From Acidimicrobiaceae bacterium (GTDB lineage Bacteria > Actinomycetota > Acidimicrobiia > Acidimicrobiales > Ilumatobacteraceae), in NCBI GenBank assembly GCA_016722025.1, contig JADKGZ010000004.1, positions 186,001-250,000 of the forward strand: a stretch of DNA of 64,000 nt. Direction: 5' to 3'. Each line of letters opens with the position of its first letter. The stretch's first letter is position 1. This document shows, piece by piece, positions 35,336 through 44,490 of the stretch. The notes under the pieces were generated by a model, which was given only the letters and a program-made list of their open reading frames with translations, made no database searches and was not told the DNA's origin. The position numbers were made by a program, and so were the translations under genes.

Positions 35336-36091
35336 TCACGTCGCCGCGTCGCACAGCGCCGGCAGCAGCTCGGAGAGCGAACCGAGCAGCACCGAGTCGG
35401 CGAAGCGGTCCATCCTGGTGGTCTCGCCGTTGACGATGATCACCCGCGCGCCGGCGCTCTTCGCCCGCGGCACCACGTTGGCAGCCGGGAACACCGACAG
35501 CGTGGAGCCGACGGCGATGAGCAGATCGCAACGCTCGGCGGCCACCATTGCGGCCTCGATGACGTCCGGCACCAGCGATTGGCCGAACAGGATGGTGTCG
35601 CTCTTGATGATGCCGCCGCACCGCTCGCAGGCAGGGTCGGCCTCGCCGGCACGGACCCGATCGAGCATCTGCGCCATCGGCCGCCGGTCGCTGCAACCCC
35701 AGCACCGCGACCACAGCACCGTGCCATGCACCTCGATCACCTTCGCCGGGTCGTGACCCGCCGCCTGATGCAGCCCATCGATGTTCTGCGTGACGATCGC
35801 AGCCAACCGACCACGGCGCTCGAGCTGCACCAACGCGTGGTGCCCCGCATTCGGTCGTGCAGTGAATGCCGGGGCGGTCAACCGGCTCTGCCAGGCGAGC
35901 TCGCGCAAGGCCGGGTCGGCCAGGTAGTGCTGCAGGGTCGACGCCCGCTCGGCCGCGGGGTTCTGCGTCCACAACCCGTTGGGCCCACGGAAGTCGGGGA
36001 TGCCCGAATCGGTGGACAGGCCCGCACCGCTGAGCACCACGATGTTCTGGGCGGCAGACACCCACGTCGCTGCCTGATCGATGCCGTTCAT
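35336..36091 (-). CDS. cobB: Sirtuin (NAD-dependent protein deacylase)
   Basis: A 251-residue Sir2-family protein. VLSGAGLSTDSGIPDFRG binds NAD, TQNIDGLHQAAG carries the catalytic QNID, and IEVHGTV contains the general-base His. Four Zn-binding Cys are present as CWGC and CERC. VGSTLSVFPAANVVP is the typical later Rossmann segment. It removes acetyl or other acyl groups from lysines using NAD, plausibly regulating acyl-CoA synthetases such as the one at 23561. ATG 36091 gives the standard N-terminus. Confidence 0.94.
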   Translation of the reverse strand: MNGIDQAATWVSAAQNIVVLSGAGLSTDSGIPDFRGPNGLWTQNPAAERASTLQHYLADPALRELAWQSRLTAPAFTARPNAGHHALVQLERRGRLAAIVTQNIDGLHQAAGHDPAKVIEVHGTVLWSRCWGCSDRRPMAQMLDRVRAGEADPACERCGGIIKSDTILFGQSLVPDVIEAAMVAAERCDLLIAVGSTLSVFPAANVVPRAKSAGARVIIVNGETTRMDRFADSVLLGSLSELLPALCDAAT

Positions 36092-36180
36092 CGCACGCAG
36101 TGTGCCGCACCGCCGGACGCCGGTCGAACCGGGAATCCACCCGGTGACCGTGTTCACGGTTCCCTCCTATGGTTGGCCGC

Positions 36181-37845
36181 ATGACTGACCCCATCGATTT
36201 CGACGACGCCACCATTGCAGACATGACCGTCGCACTCTCCCAGGGCCGGCGAGTGCGTTTCGTGCCCGGCTCCGACCCGAGTGCGTCACTCGACACCGGC
36301 GAGCACCTCGACCAGTCCGACGCCGACTTCCTGGGCACCAAGCTCGACGAGGTGAAGGACCTCCTGGGCCGCGGGTTCGAGGTGAACGTGCACCCCGATG
36401 GATCCATCTACGCGTTCACGGCCGACAGGTCGCAGCGCTACCTCGCCAACCCGGACGCAACGCTCGACACGCTCGAGGCGGAGTTCGTGCGTCAGTCGAT
36501 TCGCACCGGCAGCACGGTGGTGGTCGAGGTCGATGGGTCGATCGCGTTCAAGAAGGGCGACGGGCCGGCACCCGACGAGGCTGCCATCACCAAGCGCATC
36601 GCGCACTTCGACGAGCAGCTGTCCAGCGGCAAGCTCGCCGAAGCTGCCGCCGCGGGCAAGAACTTCGAGGTGGCCGGCGACGGCACCATGAGCTACGTCG
36701 GCAGCGGCGCCACCGCTGACACTGCGGCCGATCCAGCTACCGATCCGGCGGCCGACGTCGACGTGGTGGGTGACGGCGTCGGCGGCGTGGTCGACGATCT
36801 CGACGGCGACGCCGTGCGCGTGCAAGCACAGCAGGCCACCGAGTTCGCACAGCGCGTGCGCGAGGTGTCGTACGACCGCCTCGAGCAGGAGACCACCAGC
36901 CTCGGCCTCGAACGCGACGCCGCCGCACGCCTGGCCTGGGCCGCCGAACAGGAGGCGAACGCGGCCGACATGCAGGTGAAGCGTGAGCTGTCGTTCGTCG
37001 ACGGGTATCACGAGATGGCCGCCAAGCACCAGCCCAGCGGCGACCCCGACGACATATTCGCGCAGCAGGACGCGGCGCTGGCCGCCAAGTCGGCAGCTCT
37101 GGCCAACGCGGCCCAGGCACGAGCCGACGCCGCCACCGCCCGAGCAGCCGAGCTGCGGGCGACGGCAGCAACCGCGACGGCGGAAGTTGCCCGCCTCGAG
37201 GCCGAGATCGACGTCACCAGCACCGAGTACACGCAGCTGTCCGACACCGCCGAGCACCTCGAGACCCGCGCCTACCTGCTCGGCGCCGTCGCCAGGACCG
37301 ACGCTGCTGCCGACGCCGCCGACGAGAAGGCCGCCGAGCTGCGGGCCGCCGGCGACGAGGCCGGCGCGGATGCGGCGGCAGCCGAAGCGGCCGAGTTGCA
37401 CCGCTCCGCTGCAGCGATGGACCGCGACACGCGTGCGATCACGGTGGATGAGGACGTGCTCGCCGAGGCCGGCATCGCCCTGCCCGACGACTTCGTCAAC
37501 CCGCCGCCCACCGCACCCGCCACCGATGGCACCACCTCCGAACCGGCGACCGACGACACGACCACCACGCCGCCGACGCAGGTGATCGACATGGAACCGG
37601 AAGTGATCGAAGTCGACGTACCCCGCGTGATCGACATGGAACCGGAAGTGATCGAAGTCGACGTACCCCGCGTGATCGACATGGAACCGGAAGTGATCGA
37701 AGTCGACGTACCGCAACCGGTGGATGTCGAGGTGCCGGAGCTCGAGTTCGACGATCAGCTCGACCACGGCGTCGACGACACGTCGTTCGGCGGCATCGAC
37801 GGCGAGTCGACGACGGCAGCACACTCTGACGACATCGAGTTCTGA
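36181..37845 (+). CDS. Acidic coiled-coil protein with C-terminal 15-residue repeats
   Basis: A 554-residue protein of unknown function. Residues 1-160 form a mixed domain with two similar halves (RVRFVPGSDPSASL... and GSTVVVEVDGSIAFKKGD). Residues about 215-420 are Ala/Glu/Arg-rich helix with heptad spacing, a likely long coiled coil (AATARAAELRATAATATAEVARLEAE). The tail is acidic and contains three copies of VIDMEPEVIEVDVPR (about residues 468-512). No signal peptide or membrane segment is present. ATG 36181 follows TATGGT by seven bases. It looks like a filament, scaffold or surface-associated protein; nothing more specific can be supported. Confidence 0.75.
   Translation: MTDPIDFDDATIADMTVALSQGRRVRFVPGSDPSASLDTGEHLDQSDADFLGTKLDEVKDLLGRGFEVNVHPDGSIYAFTADRSQRYLANPDATLDTLEAEFVRQSIRTGSTVVVEVDGSIAFKKGDGPAPDEAAITKRIAHFDEQLSSGKLAEAAAAGKNFEVAGDGTMSYVGSGATADTAADPATDPAADVDVVGDGVGGVVDDLDGDAVRVQAQQATEFAQRVREVSYDRLEQETTSLGLERDAAARLAWAAEQEANAADMQVKRELSFVDGYHEMAAKHQPSGDPDDIFAQQDAALAAKSAALANAAQARADAATARAAELRATAATATAEVARLEAEIDVTSTEYTQLSDTAEHLETRAYLLGAVARTDAAADAADEKAAELRAAGDEAGADAAAAEAAELHRSAAAMDRDTRAITVDEDVLAEAGIALPDDFVNPPPTAPATDGTTSEPATDDTTTTPPTQVIDMEPEVIEVDVPRVIDMEPEVIEVDVPRVIDMEPEVIEVDVPQPVDVEVPELEFDDQLDHGVDDTSFGGIDGESTTAAHSDDIEF
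37582..37716 (+). repeat. 45-bp in-frame tandem repeat, three units
   Basis: Units at 37582-37626 and 37627-37671 are identical and the third (37672-37716) differs only in its last six bases. Each encodes VIDMEPEVIEVDVPR (last residues PQ in unit 3). Identity at synonymous positions shows recent duplication, and copy number may vary between strains. Confidence 0.95.
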
Positions 37846-37959
37846 CAGCCCGCACTCCCAGCAACCGACCCGCGGTGCTTGCCGAATCGGCGAGCCGGCC
37901 ATGCCCAGTAGCAGTGAGCGGCTTCCCCCACTGTTCGCCTCACCCGCTGGGGGTCTGCC

Positions 37960-38574
37960 ATGTCGATCGAACCACTGTCAGTCGCGCCGTCACCCGTACC
38001 CGTGGCAGCGCCTGCAGCCACGTTGATGGTGGTGCCCTGGCACGACCCCATCGTCGATACGGTGGGCTTCGACGTGCGCAGCAACTACGTCGAGCTGTTC
38101 TGGCTCAACGTGCTCGGCCCAACCGCCACGTGGACGTTGCGGCGGCTGGTCACCGGGCTCGACCGCTACCCGCTCGGCTACGAGCTCGATCTGGCGGAGA
38201 CGGCGAGCATGTTGGGCCTCGCCTACTCCGCCGGCACGTCGAACTCGTTCGCCCGTGCCCTGCAGCGTTGCCAGCTGTTCGGCATGTCGCAAGCGGTGCC
38301 CGGAGGGTTGGCCGTGCGCCGGCGAGTGCCACCGGTGGCAGCCCGTCACCTCTCGCGGATGCCGCCGCAGCTGCAGGCCATGCACCAGCAGTGGCGAGTC
38401 CGCGAGTACACGTTGAACGACCTCGAACGCGGCCGTGCGCTCGCCGAGGTGATGATGGCCGCCGGCGACGACCCGGAGGTGGTGGAGCGGCAACTGCTGG
38501 CGGTGGGCGTGTCGCCCGCCGCGGCCGCCGAGGCCACCACGTTGGCCACTCACCGCGGTGCAGCGACGGCGTAG
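37960..38574 (+). CDS. Conserved actinobacterial hypothetical protein
   Basis: A 204-residue protein with an N-terminal Pro/Ala/Val stretch and a largely helical body. VELFWLNVLGPTATWTLRRLVTGLDRYP, LDLAETASMLGLAYSAGTSNSFARALQRCQLFGM and VPPVAARHLSRMPPQLQAMH recall a widespread actinobacterial uncharacterised family whose middle resembles a winged helix (LGL...F.RAL.R). DNA binding is possible but not shown. It starts after a short leader with a CCCCCA/TGGGGG stem-loop (about 37925-37955). It is convergent with pepA, the two stops separated by no bases. Confidence 0.65.
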   Translation: MSIEPLSVAPSPVPVAAPAATLMVVPWHDPIVDTVGFDVRSNYVELFWLNVLGPTATWTLRRLVTGLDRYPLGYELDLAETASMLGLAYSAGTSNSFARALQRCQLFGMSQAVPGGLAVRRRVPPVAARHLSRMPPQLQAMHQQWRVREYTLNDLERGRALAEVMMAAGDDPEVVERQLLAVGVSPAAAAEATTLATHRGAATA

Positions 38575-40017
38575 CTACTTGGTGAAGCCGGTGGCCAGCT
38601 CGATGAGCAGGCGCGTGCCGAACCCGGTGGCGCCCTTGCTGAGCCAGCCGTCGTCGGCGTCGGCGGCCATCGGCCCGGCGATGTCGAGATGCGCCCAGGG
38701 CACGTCGCCAACGAACTCGTTGAGGAACAGCGCCGCAGTGATCGCGCCGCCGGGTGGCCCGCCGATGTTGCGCATGTCGGCCACGTTGCTGTCGAGCTGC
38801 TTGCGGTACGCCTTCTCCAACGGCAGCTGCCAGATCTGCTCGTCGGTCGCGGCGCTGGCGGCACGCAACCGGTCGACGATGCTCTGGTCGTTGCCGATCA
38901 CGCCGGCCACCTTGGTGCCCAGCGCCACCATGCAGGCGCCGGTGAGCGTGGCGATGTCGACGATGGCATCCGGGGCGTCCTCCACGGCCAACGACAGGCC
39001 GTCGGCAAGCACCAGGCGCCCCTCGGCATCGGTGTTGTGGATCTCGGCGGTCTTACCGTTGCGGAAGGTGAGCACGTCGCCCAACTTGACGGCGTTGCCG
39101 CCCGGCATGTTGTCGGTGCACATCAGGTAACCGGTGACCTTCGCCTTGCAGCGCAACCCCTTCAACGAGCCCATCGTGGCCAGCACGGCCGCGGCGCCGC
39201 TCATGTCCATCTTCATCGCGATCTGGCCGTCGCTGGGCTTCAGGCTGAGGCCGCCCGAGTCGAACATCACGCCCTTGCCGACGAGCGCGAGGTGACCCGA
39301 CGGGTTGCGTGGCGTGTAGGTGAGGCGCACCATGCGCGGCGGCTCTACGCTGCCGGCGTTGACACCCAACATGCCGCCGCACCCCATCTCGGCGAGCTGG
39401 CCGCGGTTGAACACCTCCACCGTCAGGCCGCACGCGCGGGCCACTTCCACGGCCTTCTCGGCCATGTGGCGAGCGGTCATGTAGGCCGGGGGCGTGTTGG
39501 CCAGATCGCGTGCCAGCACTGCGGCGGCGGCGGTGGCCTGGCCACGCTCGCTACCGATGCGAGCACCGTTGGTGCGCTTCTCGCCCACCACCAGCACCAG
39601 CTGCGTGAGCGCGCTCTTGTTGGGCTCCTTCTTGATGCCGGCGTAGCGATACGCAGCCAACAAGCCACCCTCCACCACGGCCTGCGCGGCCTTGACGGCA
39701 TCGACGCCGTCGAGGTCGGCCAGGTTGGTGGCGACGACCGCCCGCTTGCCCGCGGCGCGCACGACTGCGGCGGCAGCGTTACGCAAGCCCTGCACGGTGA
39801 GTGTGCCGGCCTCACCGATGCCGACTGCGATCTGCGCAGGGCCGGTACCGGAAGGGACCACCACCGTCTGACCAGGCTTGCCCTCGAACCCGATGGCAGC
39901 GAGCGCTGCTCTGTTGAGGCCGAGCGAACGTGGCACGGCGCCGGTGGTGCCGACGGGCACCGCCACGGCGTCGACGCTCTTGGGGGTGGTGCGCGAGATC
40001 AGCACGGTTGCAGTCAT
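38575..40017 (-). CDS. pepA: Leucyl aminopeptidase (M17)
   Basis: A 480-residue M17 cytosol aminopeptidase. The catalytic C-terminal domain has VGKGVMFDSGGLSLKP (metal Lys and Asp), MKMDMSGAAAVLA, and the family signature NTDAEGRLVLAD with Asp/Glu ligands and catalytic Arg; GPPGGAITAALFLNEFV follows. The N-terminal macrodomain-like part is weaker but present. It removes N-terminal residues from peptides using two zinc or manganese ions. Normal length. ATG 40017 fits the family start. It is divergent from a metallo-beta-lactamase gene. Confidence 0.94.
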   Translation of the reverse strand: MTATVLISRTTPKSVDAVAVPVGTTGAVPRSLGLNRAALAAIGFEGKPGQTVVVPSGTGPAQIAVGIGEAGTLTVQGLRNAAAAVVRAAGKRAVVATNLADLDGVDAVKAAQAVVEGGLLAAYRYAGIKKEPNKSALTQLVLVVGEKRTNGARIGSERGQATAAAAVLARDLANTPPAYMTARHMAEKAVEVARACGLTVEVFNRGQLAEMGCGGMLGVNAGSVEPPRMVRLTYTPRNPSGHLALVGKGVMFDSGGLSLKPSDGQIAMKMDMSGAAAVLATMGSLKGLRCKAKVTGYLMCTDNMPGGNAVKLGDVLTFRNGKTAEIHNTDAEGRLVLADGLSLAVEDAPDAIVDIATLTGACMVALGTKVAGVIGNDQSIVDRLRAASAATDEQIWQLPLEKAYRKQLDSNVADMRNIGGPPGGAITAALFLNEFVGDVPWAHLDIAGPMAADADDGWLSKGATGFGTRLLIELATGFTK

Positions 40018-40128
40018 GCCGGCCAGTCTGGCGCATCGTGGGTGCTTCCGCTCGGCTGCACGGGTTTCCACTCGTGGGAGATATAGCGTCCCAACCCATG
40101 GCAAGGCCACTGTGAGAGTCGTCGGCGA

Positions 40129-40986
40129 GTGAGAGTCGATCTTTGCGGCGTCCGCGGGTCGTCGCCTGCATCGGGTGCCGACTTCGTCGAGGTGGGCGGT
40201 CACACGTCGTGCGTGGCGCTCGCGCACGACGCCGAGCACGCACCGCGCCTGTTGCTGGATGCGGGCACCGGGCTGCGCGCCGTGCCGGCCTTGTTGGCGG
40301 GCGGTCCCTTCCGCGGCACGATCCTGCTGGGCCACCTGCACTGGGACCACATGCAGGGGCTGCCGTTCTTCCGATCGGCCGACCGGCCCGACGCGGTCAC
40401 CCGCGTGCTGGTGCCCGAGCAGGGCGTGCCGGCGGTCGACCTGCTCCGCCAGACGATGTCGCCGCCCGCGTTCCCCATCACACCCACCGACCTCAAGGGC
40501 TCGTGGTCGTTCGGCTCGATCGATGAGGGCGAGCACGCCATCGAGGGGTTCACCGTGCTGGCCAGAGAGATACCCCACAAGGGTGGGCGCACCTTCGGGT
40601 ACCGCATCAGCGACGGCCACAGCAGCGTGGCCTACCTGTCGGATCACGGTCCGGCGGGCGAGCTGGGCCCCGGCCCCGACGGTGTCGGCCCCTACCACGA
40701 GGCGGCGATGACGCTGTGCGCCGGAGTCGACCTGCTCATCCATGATGCGCAGTACACCGCCGACGAGCTGCCCACGTATCTCCACTTCGGCCACTCGGCG
40801 GTGGAGTACTCGGTGGAGCTGGCGCGACGCGCCGGCGCGGCCACCGTGCTGTTGTTCCACCACGACCCCGATCGCACCGATGCCGCAGTGGCGGCCATCG
40901 AGCAACGCTTCCAGGTCACACCAGGCGTCACCGTCGTCGCCGCTCGCGAAGGTGCCACCTTCCGGCTCGGCCACCCGAAGCCCTGA
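40129..40986 (+). CDS. MBL-fold metallohydrolase
   Basis: A 285-residue metallo-beta-lactamase-fold protein similar to phosphodiesterase/RNase Z-like hydrolases. RVDLCGVRGSSPASG with GGHTSCVAL opens the fold; the metal motif is GHLHWDH (H-x-H-x-D-H), followed by YLSDHGP, LLIHDAQYTADE and LLFHHDPDRTD with the remaining ligands. It probably cleaves a phosphodiester or cyclic nucleotide-like bond. GTG 40129 is used; a decamer GTGAGAGTCG occurs twice around the start (40112 and 40129), so the exact start is a little uncertain. Confidence 0.88.
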   Translation: MRVDLCGVRGSSPASGADFVEVGGHTSCVALAHDAEHAPRLLLDAGTGLRAVPALLAGGPFRGTILLGHLHWDHMQGLPFFRSADRPDAVTRVLVPEQGVPAVDLLRQTMSPPAFPITPTDLKGSWSFGSIDEGEHAIEGFTVLAREIPHKGGRTFGYRISDGHSSVAYLSDHGPAGELGPGPDGVGPYHEAAMTLCAGVDLLIHDAQYTADELPTYLHFGHSAVEYSVELARRAGAATVLLFHHDPDRTDAAVAAIEQRFQVTPGVTVVAAREGATFRLGHPKP

Positions 40987-41117
40987 ACGCCCGTACAACC
41001 GGCCATCATCTCGTCACCAGACGAGCGCGGTGGAACATCCGGCACGGTCGACCACTCCGCAAGGTCGTGGTCTAGCGTCGCCGGTCATGACAACAGCGCT
41101 GCTCGCCGGATCGGCCG

Positions 41118-41804
41118 ATGTTCGTGGCCGGTGAGTCGCTCGGTCAGCTCATCGGTGCCTTGCTGCCGCTGCTCGTCGGGGTGATGATCAACCCGCCGTT
41201 CCAGCTGGCGTGCGTGGTGCTCGTCATCGGTGTCGGCGGCCGCCGGAAGGCGGGGGTCTATCTCAGCGGCTACGCCTGCGGCCAGATCCTGCTTTCCGCT
41301 CTGGCCTTCGGTGGCTTGGTGCAGTTGACCAGTGGTGAGCCCAACACCGCCGTGGCCGTGATCAAGATCGCGCTGGGCGTGTGGTTCCTGTACCTCGCGG
41401 TCGGACAGGTGCGTGGCCGCCCGCGCCGTGGCGTCAAGGCCGAGGAACCGGGTTGGATGCACAAGCTGACGACGATGAAGCCGTCGGCGGCGTTCGGCAC
41501 CGGTGTCCTCACGGCCACCGCGCTGAACGTGAAGAACATGTCGCTGATGCTCGCCGCGGCCGATGAGGTCGCCACCTCCGGTGTGTCGTCGACGAGCAAG
41601 GTGATCGTGGCGGTGGTCTTCACGATCCTCTCGCCGGCGCTCGTTGCTGCGCCATGGATCTATGCGATGGTGCGCGGCGCACCCGCCGACGCACAGCTCG
41701 CCACACTCGGCGACTGGCTCAAGCAGACCTCGTGGATCATCCTCACCTTCTTGTTCGTGTACATGGCCGCATCGCTCGTGGGTGGTGGCCTCGAGTCGTT
41801 CTGA
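41118..41804 (+). CDS. GAP-family (Sap-like) membrane protein
   Basis: A 228-residue polytopic membrane protein of the GAP/Sap family, relatives of the LysE fold that include the mycobacterial sulfolipid-1-addressing protein. About six hydrophobic segments are seen (first LIGALLPLLVGVMINPPFQLACVVLVIG), with MKPSAAFGTGVLTATALNVKNM as the conserved inner loop. The true start may be ATG 41087, which stands eight bases after TAGCGT; it joins the frame if one C of the CC near 41106 is an extra base. Likely role is export of a lipid or small molecule. Confidence 0.8.
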   Translation: MFVAGESLGQLIGALLPLLVGVMINPPFQLACVVLVIGVGGRRKAGVYLSGYACGQILLSALAFGGLVQLTSGEPNTAVAVIKIALGVWFLYLAVGQVRGRPRRGVKAEEPGWMHKLTTMKPSAAFGTGVLTATALNVKNMSLMLAAADEVATSGVSSTSKVIVAVVFTILSPALVAAPWIYAMVRGAPADAQLATLGDWLKQTSWIILTFLFVYMAASLVGGGLESF

Positions 41805-41914
41805 TGACCGGACCAGCGCGGGCCATCCTCGACCCACCCTGATGCCCCAGGGACTGTTGCGTGTGCAAGCATCGTGCAGCGAACCGTTTCGCTGCCCCCG
41901 ACGTAAGGACTGCC

Positions 41915-42668
41915 ATGAAGCAACACTGGAAGAAGCTCGTCATCGCCGTCGTGGCACTCATCGTCGTGGTCGTCGCCGGATCGTTCATCTACGCCAAGTT
42001 CATCAACAAGGCCGACGAGGAGTTCGACAGCGGCGATGTGAAGGAACTGCTCGATGCCACCACCACGGTCGCTCCCGAGCAGCCGATCACCACCGACCCC
42101 ACAGCCACGTCGACCGGCGCCGACACCACCAGCGCACCGGACCCAAGGAGTCGACGGCGAGTGGGTGATCGCGGCGGGTTCCGAAGTCGGTTATCGGGTC
42201 GACGAGAGCATCAACGGCTTCGACACCACCGCCAACGGCCGCACCCAGGCCATCACCGGCACGTTCACCATCGGCGGCACGGCCGTGTCGGCCGGCCAGT
42301 TCACGGTCGACATGACCACGTTCAAGAGCGACGAGTCGCGGCGCGACGGGCAGTTCAACGGTCGCATCATGGATGTCGCCAACTTCCCCACCGCCACCTT
42401 CGTACTCACTGCGCCGATCGACTTCCAACAGGTGCCCACCGACGGCACCACCATCACGGCATCGGCGACGGGCGACCTCACCCTGCGCGGCACCACTCAG
42501 TCCGTCACCTTCGATGTCGAGGCCACGTTCCAGAACGGCCGCGTCGGTGTGCTGGGCAAGATCCCGGTGGTGTTCGCCGACTTTGGCATCCCCAGCCCAT
42601 CCGTGGCCACCATCACCACCGAGGACAACGGACTGCTCGAGTTCGTGCTCGCCTTCGACCGCGCCTGA
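41915..42668 (+). CDS. Membrane-anchored YceI-family protein, frameshift near 42146
   Basis: About 250 residues. MKQHWKKLVIAVVALIVVVVAG-type N-terminus is a single membrane anchor, followed by a Thr/Pro-rich linker. The YceI lipocalin-like domain begins DGEWVIAAGSEVGYRVDESI and continues TANGRTQAITGTFTIGG, RDGQFNGRIMDVANFPTATF and DLTLRGTTQSVTFDVEA. Anchor and domain are in different frames; removing one A of CCCAAGG near 42146 joins them as DPGVDGEW. YceI domains bind polyisoprenoid or other hydrophobic molecules at the cell surface. An AAGGA site lies before ATG 41915. Confidence 0.83.
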
Positions 42669-42681
42669 TGCCGCGGTGCGG

Positions 42682-44487
42682 TCAGCGGCCGACGGTGCCC
42701 TCCGTCGTCGGCTGCGACCGCGCCCAGGCCTCGGCGAGCGCCGCATAACGGCCACCGCGCACCACCAGCTCCTCGTGAGTGCCCAGCTCCACCAGGTGTG
42801 CGTGGTCGATCACCGCGATGCGATCCGCGCGGCGCACGGTGCTCAGCCGGTGCGACCACGATCACGGTGCGCCCGTCCATCAGCCGTTCCAGCGCCTTCT
42901 CCACCACCGCTTCGGTGCCGGGGTCGAGGTTGCTGGTGGCTTCGTCCAGCACCAACACCGCTGGGTCGACCAACGCGGCCCTGGCCAACGACACCAGCTG
43001 CCGCTCGCCCGCCGACAACCGTGAGCCGCGTTCGCGGACTTCGGTGTCGAGGCCTTCGGGAAACTCCTCGAAGCGCTCGAGCACGCCGATCGCCTGCAAC
43101 GCAGCGGCCACGTCGGCATCGGTGGCGCCGGGCCGTGCGATGCGGATGTTCTCGCAGATGGTGCCGCCGAACAGAAGCCTTCCTGCGGCACCACCACCAC
43201 CCGCTCACGCAGCGATTCCAGCGATGCAACCCGCAAGTCGATCTCGCCGAAGGTGACGTAGCCGTTGGTGGGGTCGTACAGCCGGCTGAGCAGCTTGGCC
43301 AACGTGCTCTTACCCGCGCCGGTGGGCCCCACCAGCGCCAATCGCTCGCCCGGCGCCACGGCCAGGCTCACCCCGGTGAGGGCAGGTCGCTCGCTGCCCT
43401 CGTACGCGAACGTGATGTGGTGCGCCTCCAGCACGCCGGCGGCCGGCAACCGCACCGGCTTGGGGTGCTCGGCAACGTCGGGCACGGTGTCCATCAGCGT
43501 GTACAGCTTGTGCAGCGACGCGGCAGCGCTCTGCACCGTGTTGTACAGCTGCGAGAGCTGCTGCACCGGGTCGAACAGGTTGGCCGTCAACAGCACGAAT
43601 GCGGCCACCGTGCCGAACCCCACCGAGCCACGGTGCACCAACATGCCGCCGATGCCGACGATGAGCGCGATGGACACGATGCCGGCCCACTCGACCAATC
43701 CGAAGTACCAGGTGCTGATCCTCACGCTGCGCAGGTGGCTGCCGTACAGCGCCCTGTTCGACTGCACGAACCGGCGCTGCGTCTCGGCTTCCCGCCCGTA
43801 GGCCTGGATGACACGCACGCCGGTGATGCCTTCCTGCAGGTTCGACAGGTTGCTGCCGACGCGCTCACGCACATCGAGGTACGCCGCGTTGGAGAGGCGT
43901 TGGAAGCGAACCGAGGCCAGGCCCAGCACCGGCGCCACGAACAGCACCACGATGAGGGTCATCTGCCAGCTGAGCGCGGTCATCAAGATGAGCGTCATCA
44001 CCAGCAGCAGCGCAGCACCCACGAACTGCAGCAGACCCCACTGGATCAGCTCGCCCATGCTCTCGATGTCGGCCGTCATGCGCGCCACCAGCACGCCGGC
44101 CTTGTTGCGGTCGAAGAACGCCATCGACTGCGCCTGCAGCCGATCGAACACGGCGACACGCAGGTCGCGCAGGAACCCCTCACCGGCGCGGTTGATGGCC
44201 AGCTGCTGTGCGCGAGCGACGAAGTAGCCGATGACGACGGTGAGCACGAACCCCGCCACCGACCAGTTGAGCGCGGTGGCATCGGCGTTGGTGATGCCGT
44301 GGTCGAGACCGGTCTTCACGAACACCGGGCCGGCAACCGTGCACAGCGCCGACACCGACACCAGGCCGACCGCCCACCAGATGGTGCGCCGATACGGCTG
44401 CGCGAACTGGAGCGACCGGCGCAGCACGCGACCGGTCTCGGCGCGATCCAGCTTGTCCTCCTCGCTGACTGCCCCTCCTGCCCACAT
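42682..44487 (-). CDS. ABC exporter, permease-ATPase fusion, second gene; frameshifts near 43175 and 42852
   Basis: About 601 residues: six-helix ABC-exporter membrane domain (residues 25-310) and ATPase domain. Walker A GPTGAGKSTL and Q-loop VVVPQEGF are in the first frame. Signature RLSAGERQLVSLARAALVDPAVLVLDEATSNLD is in a second frame, and the H-loop SHRLSTVRRADRIAV to the stop at 42682 in a third. Adding one C near 43175 (TTCTG to TTCCTG) and removing one G near 42852 restores a full-length ATPase. Both halves of the gene are conserved, so errors are more likely than decay. With the upstream gene (stop three bases before this ATG) it should form a heterodimeric lipid or drug exporter. 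Confidence 0.88.
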
Positions 44488-44490
44488 CGC

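Noticed and set aside
37582..37716. CRISPR-like array
   Set aside because: The units are directly adjacent without spacers, in frame, and encode a protein repeat.
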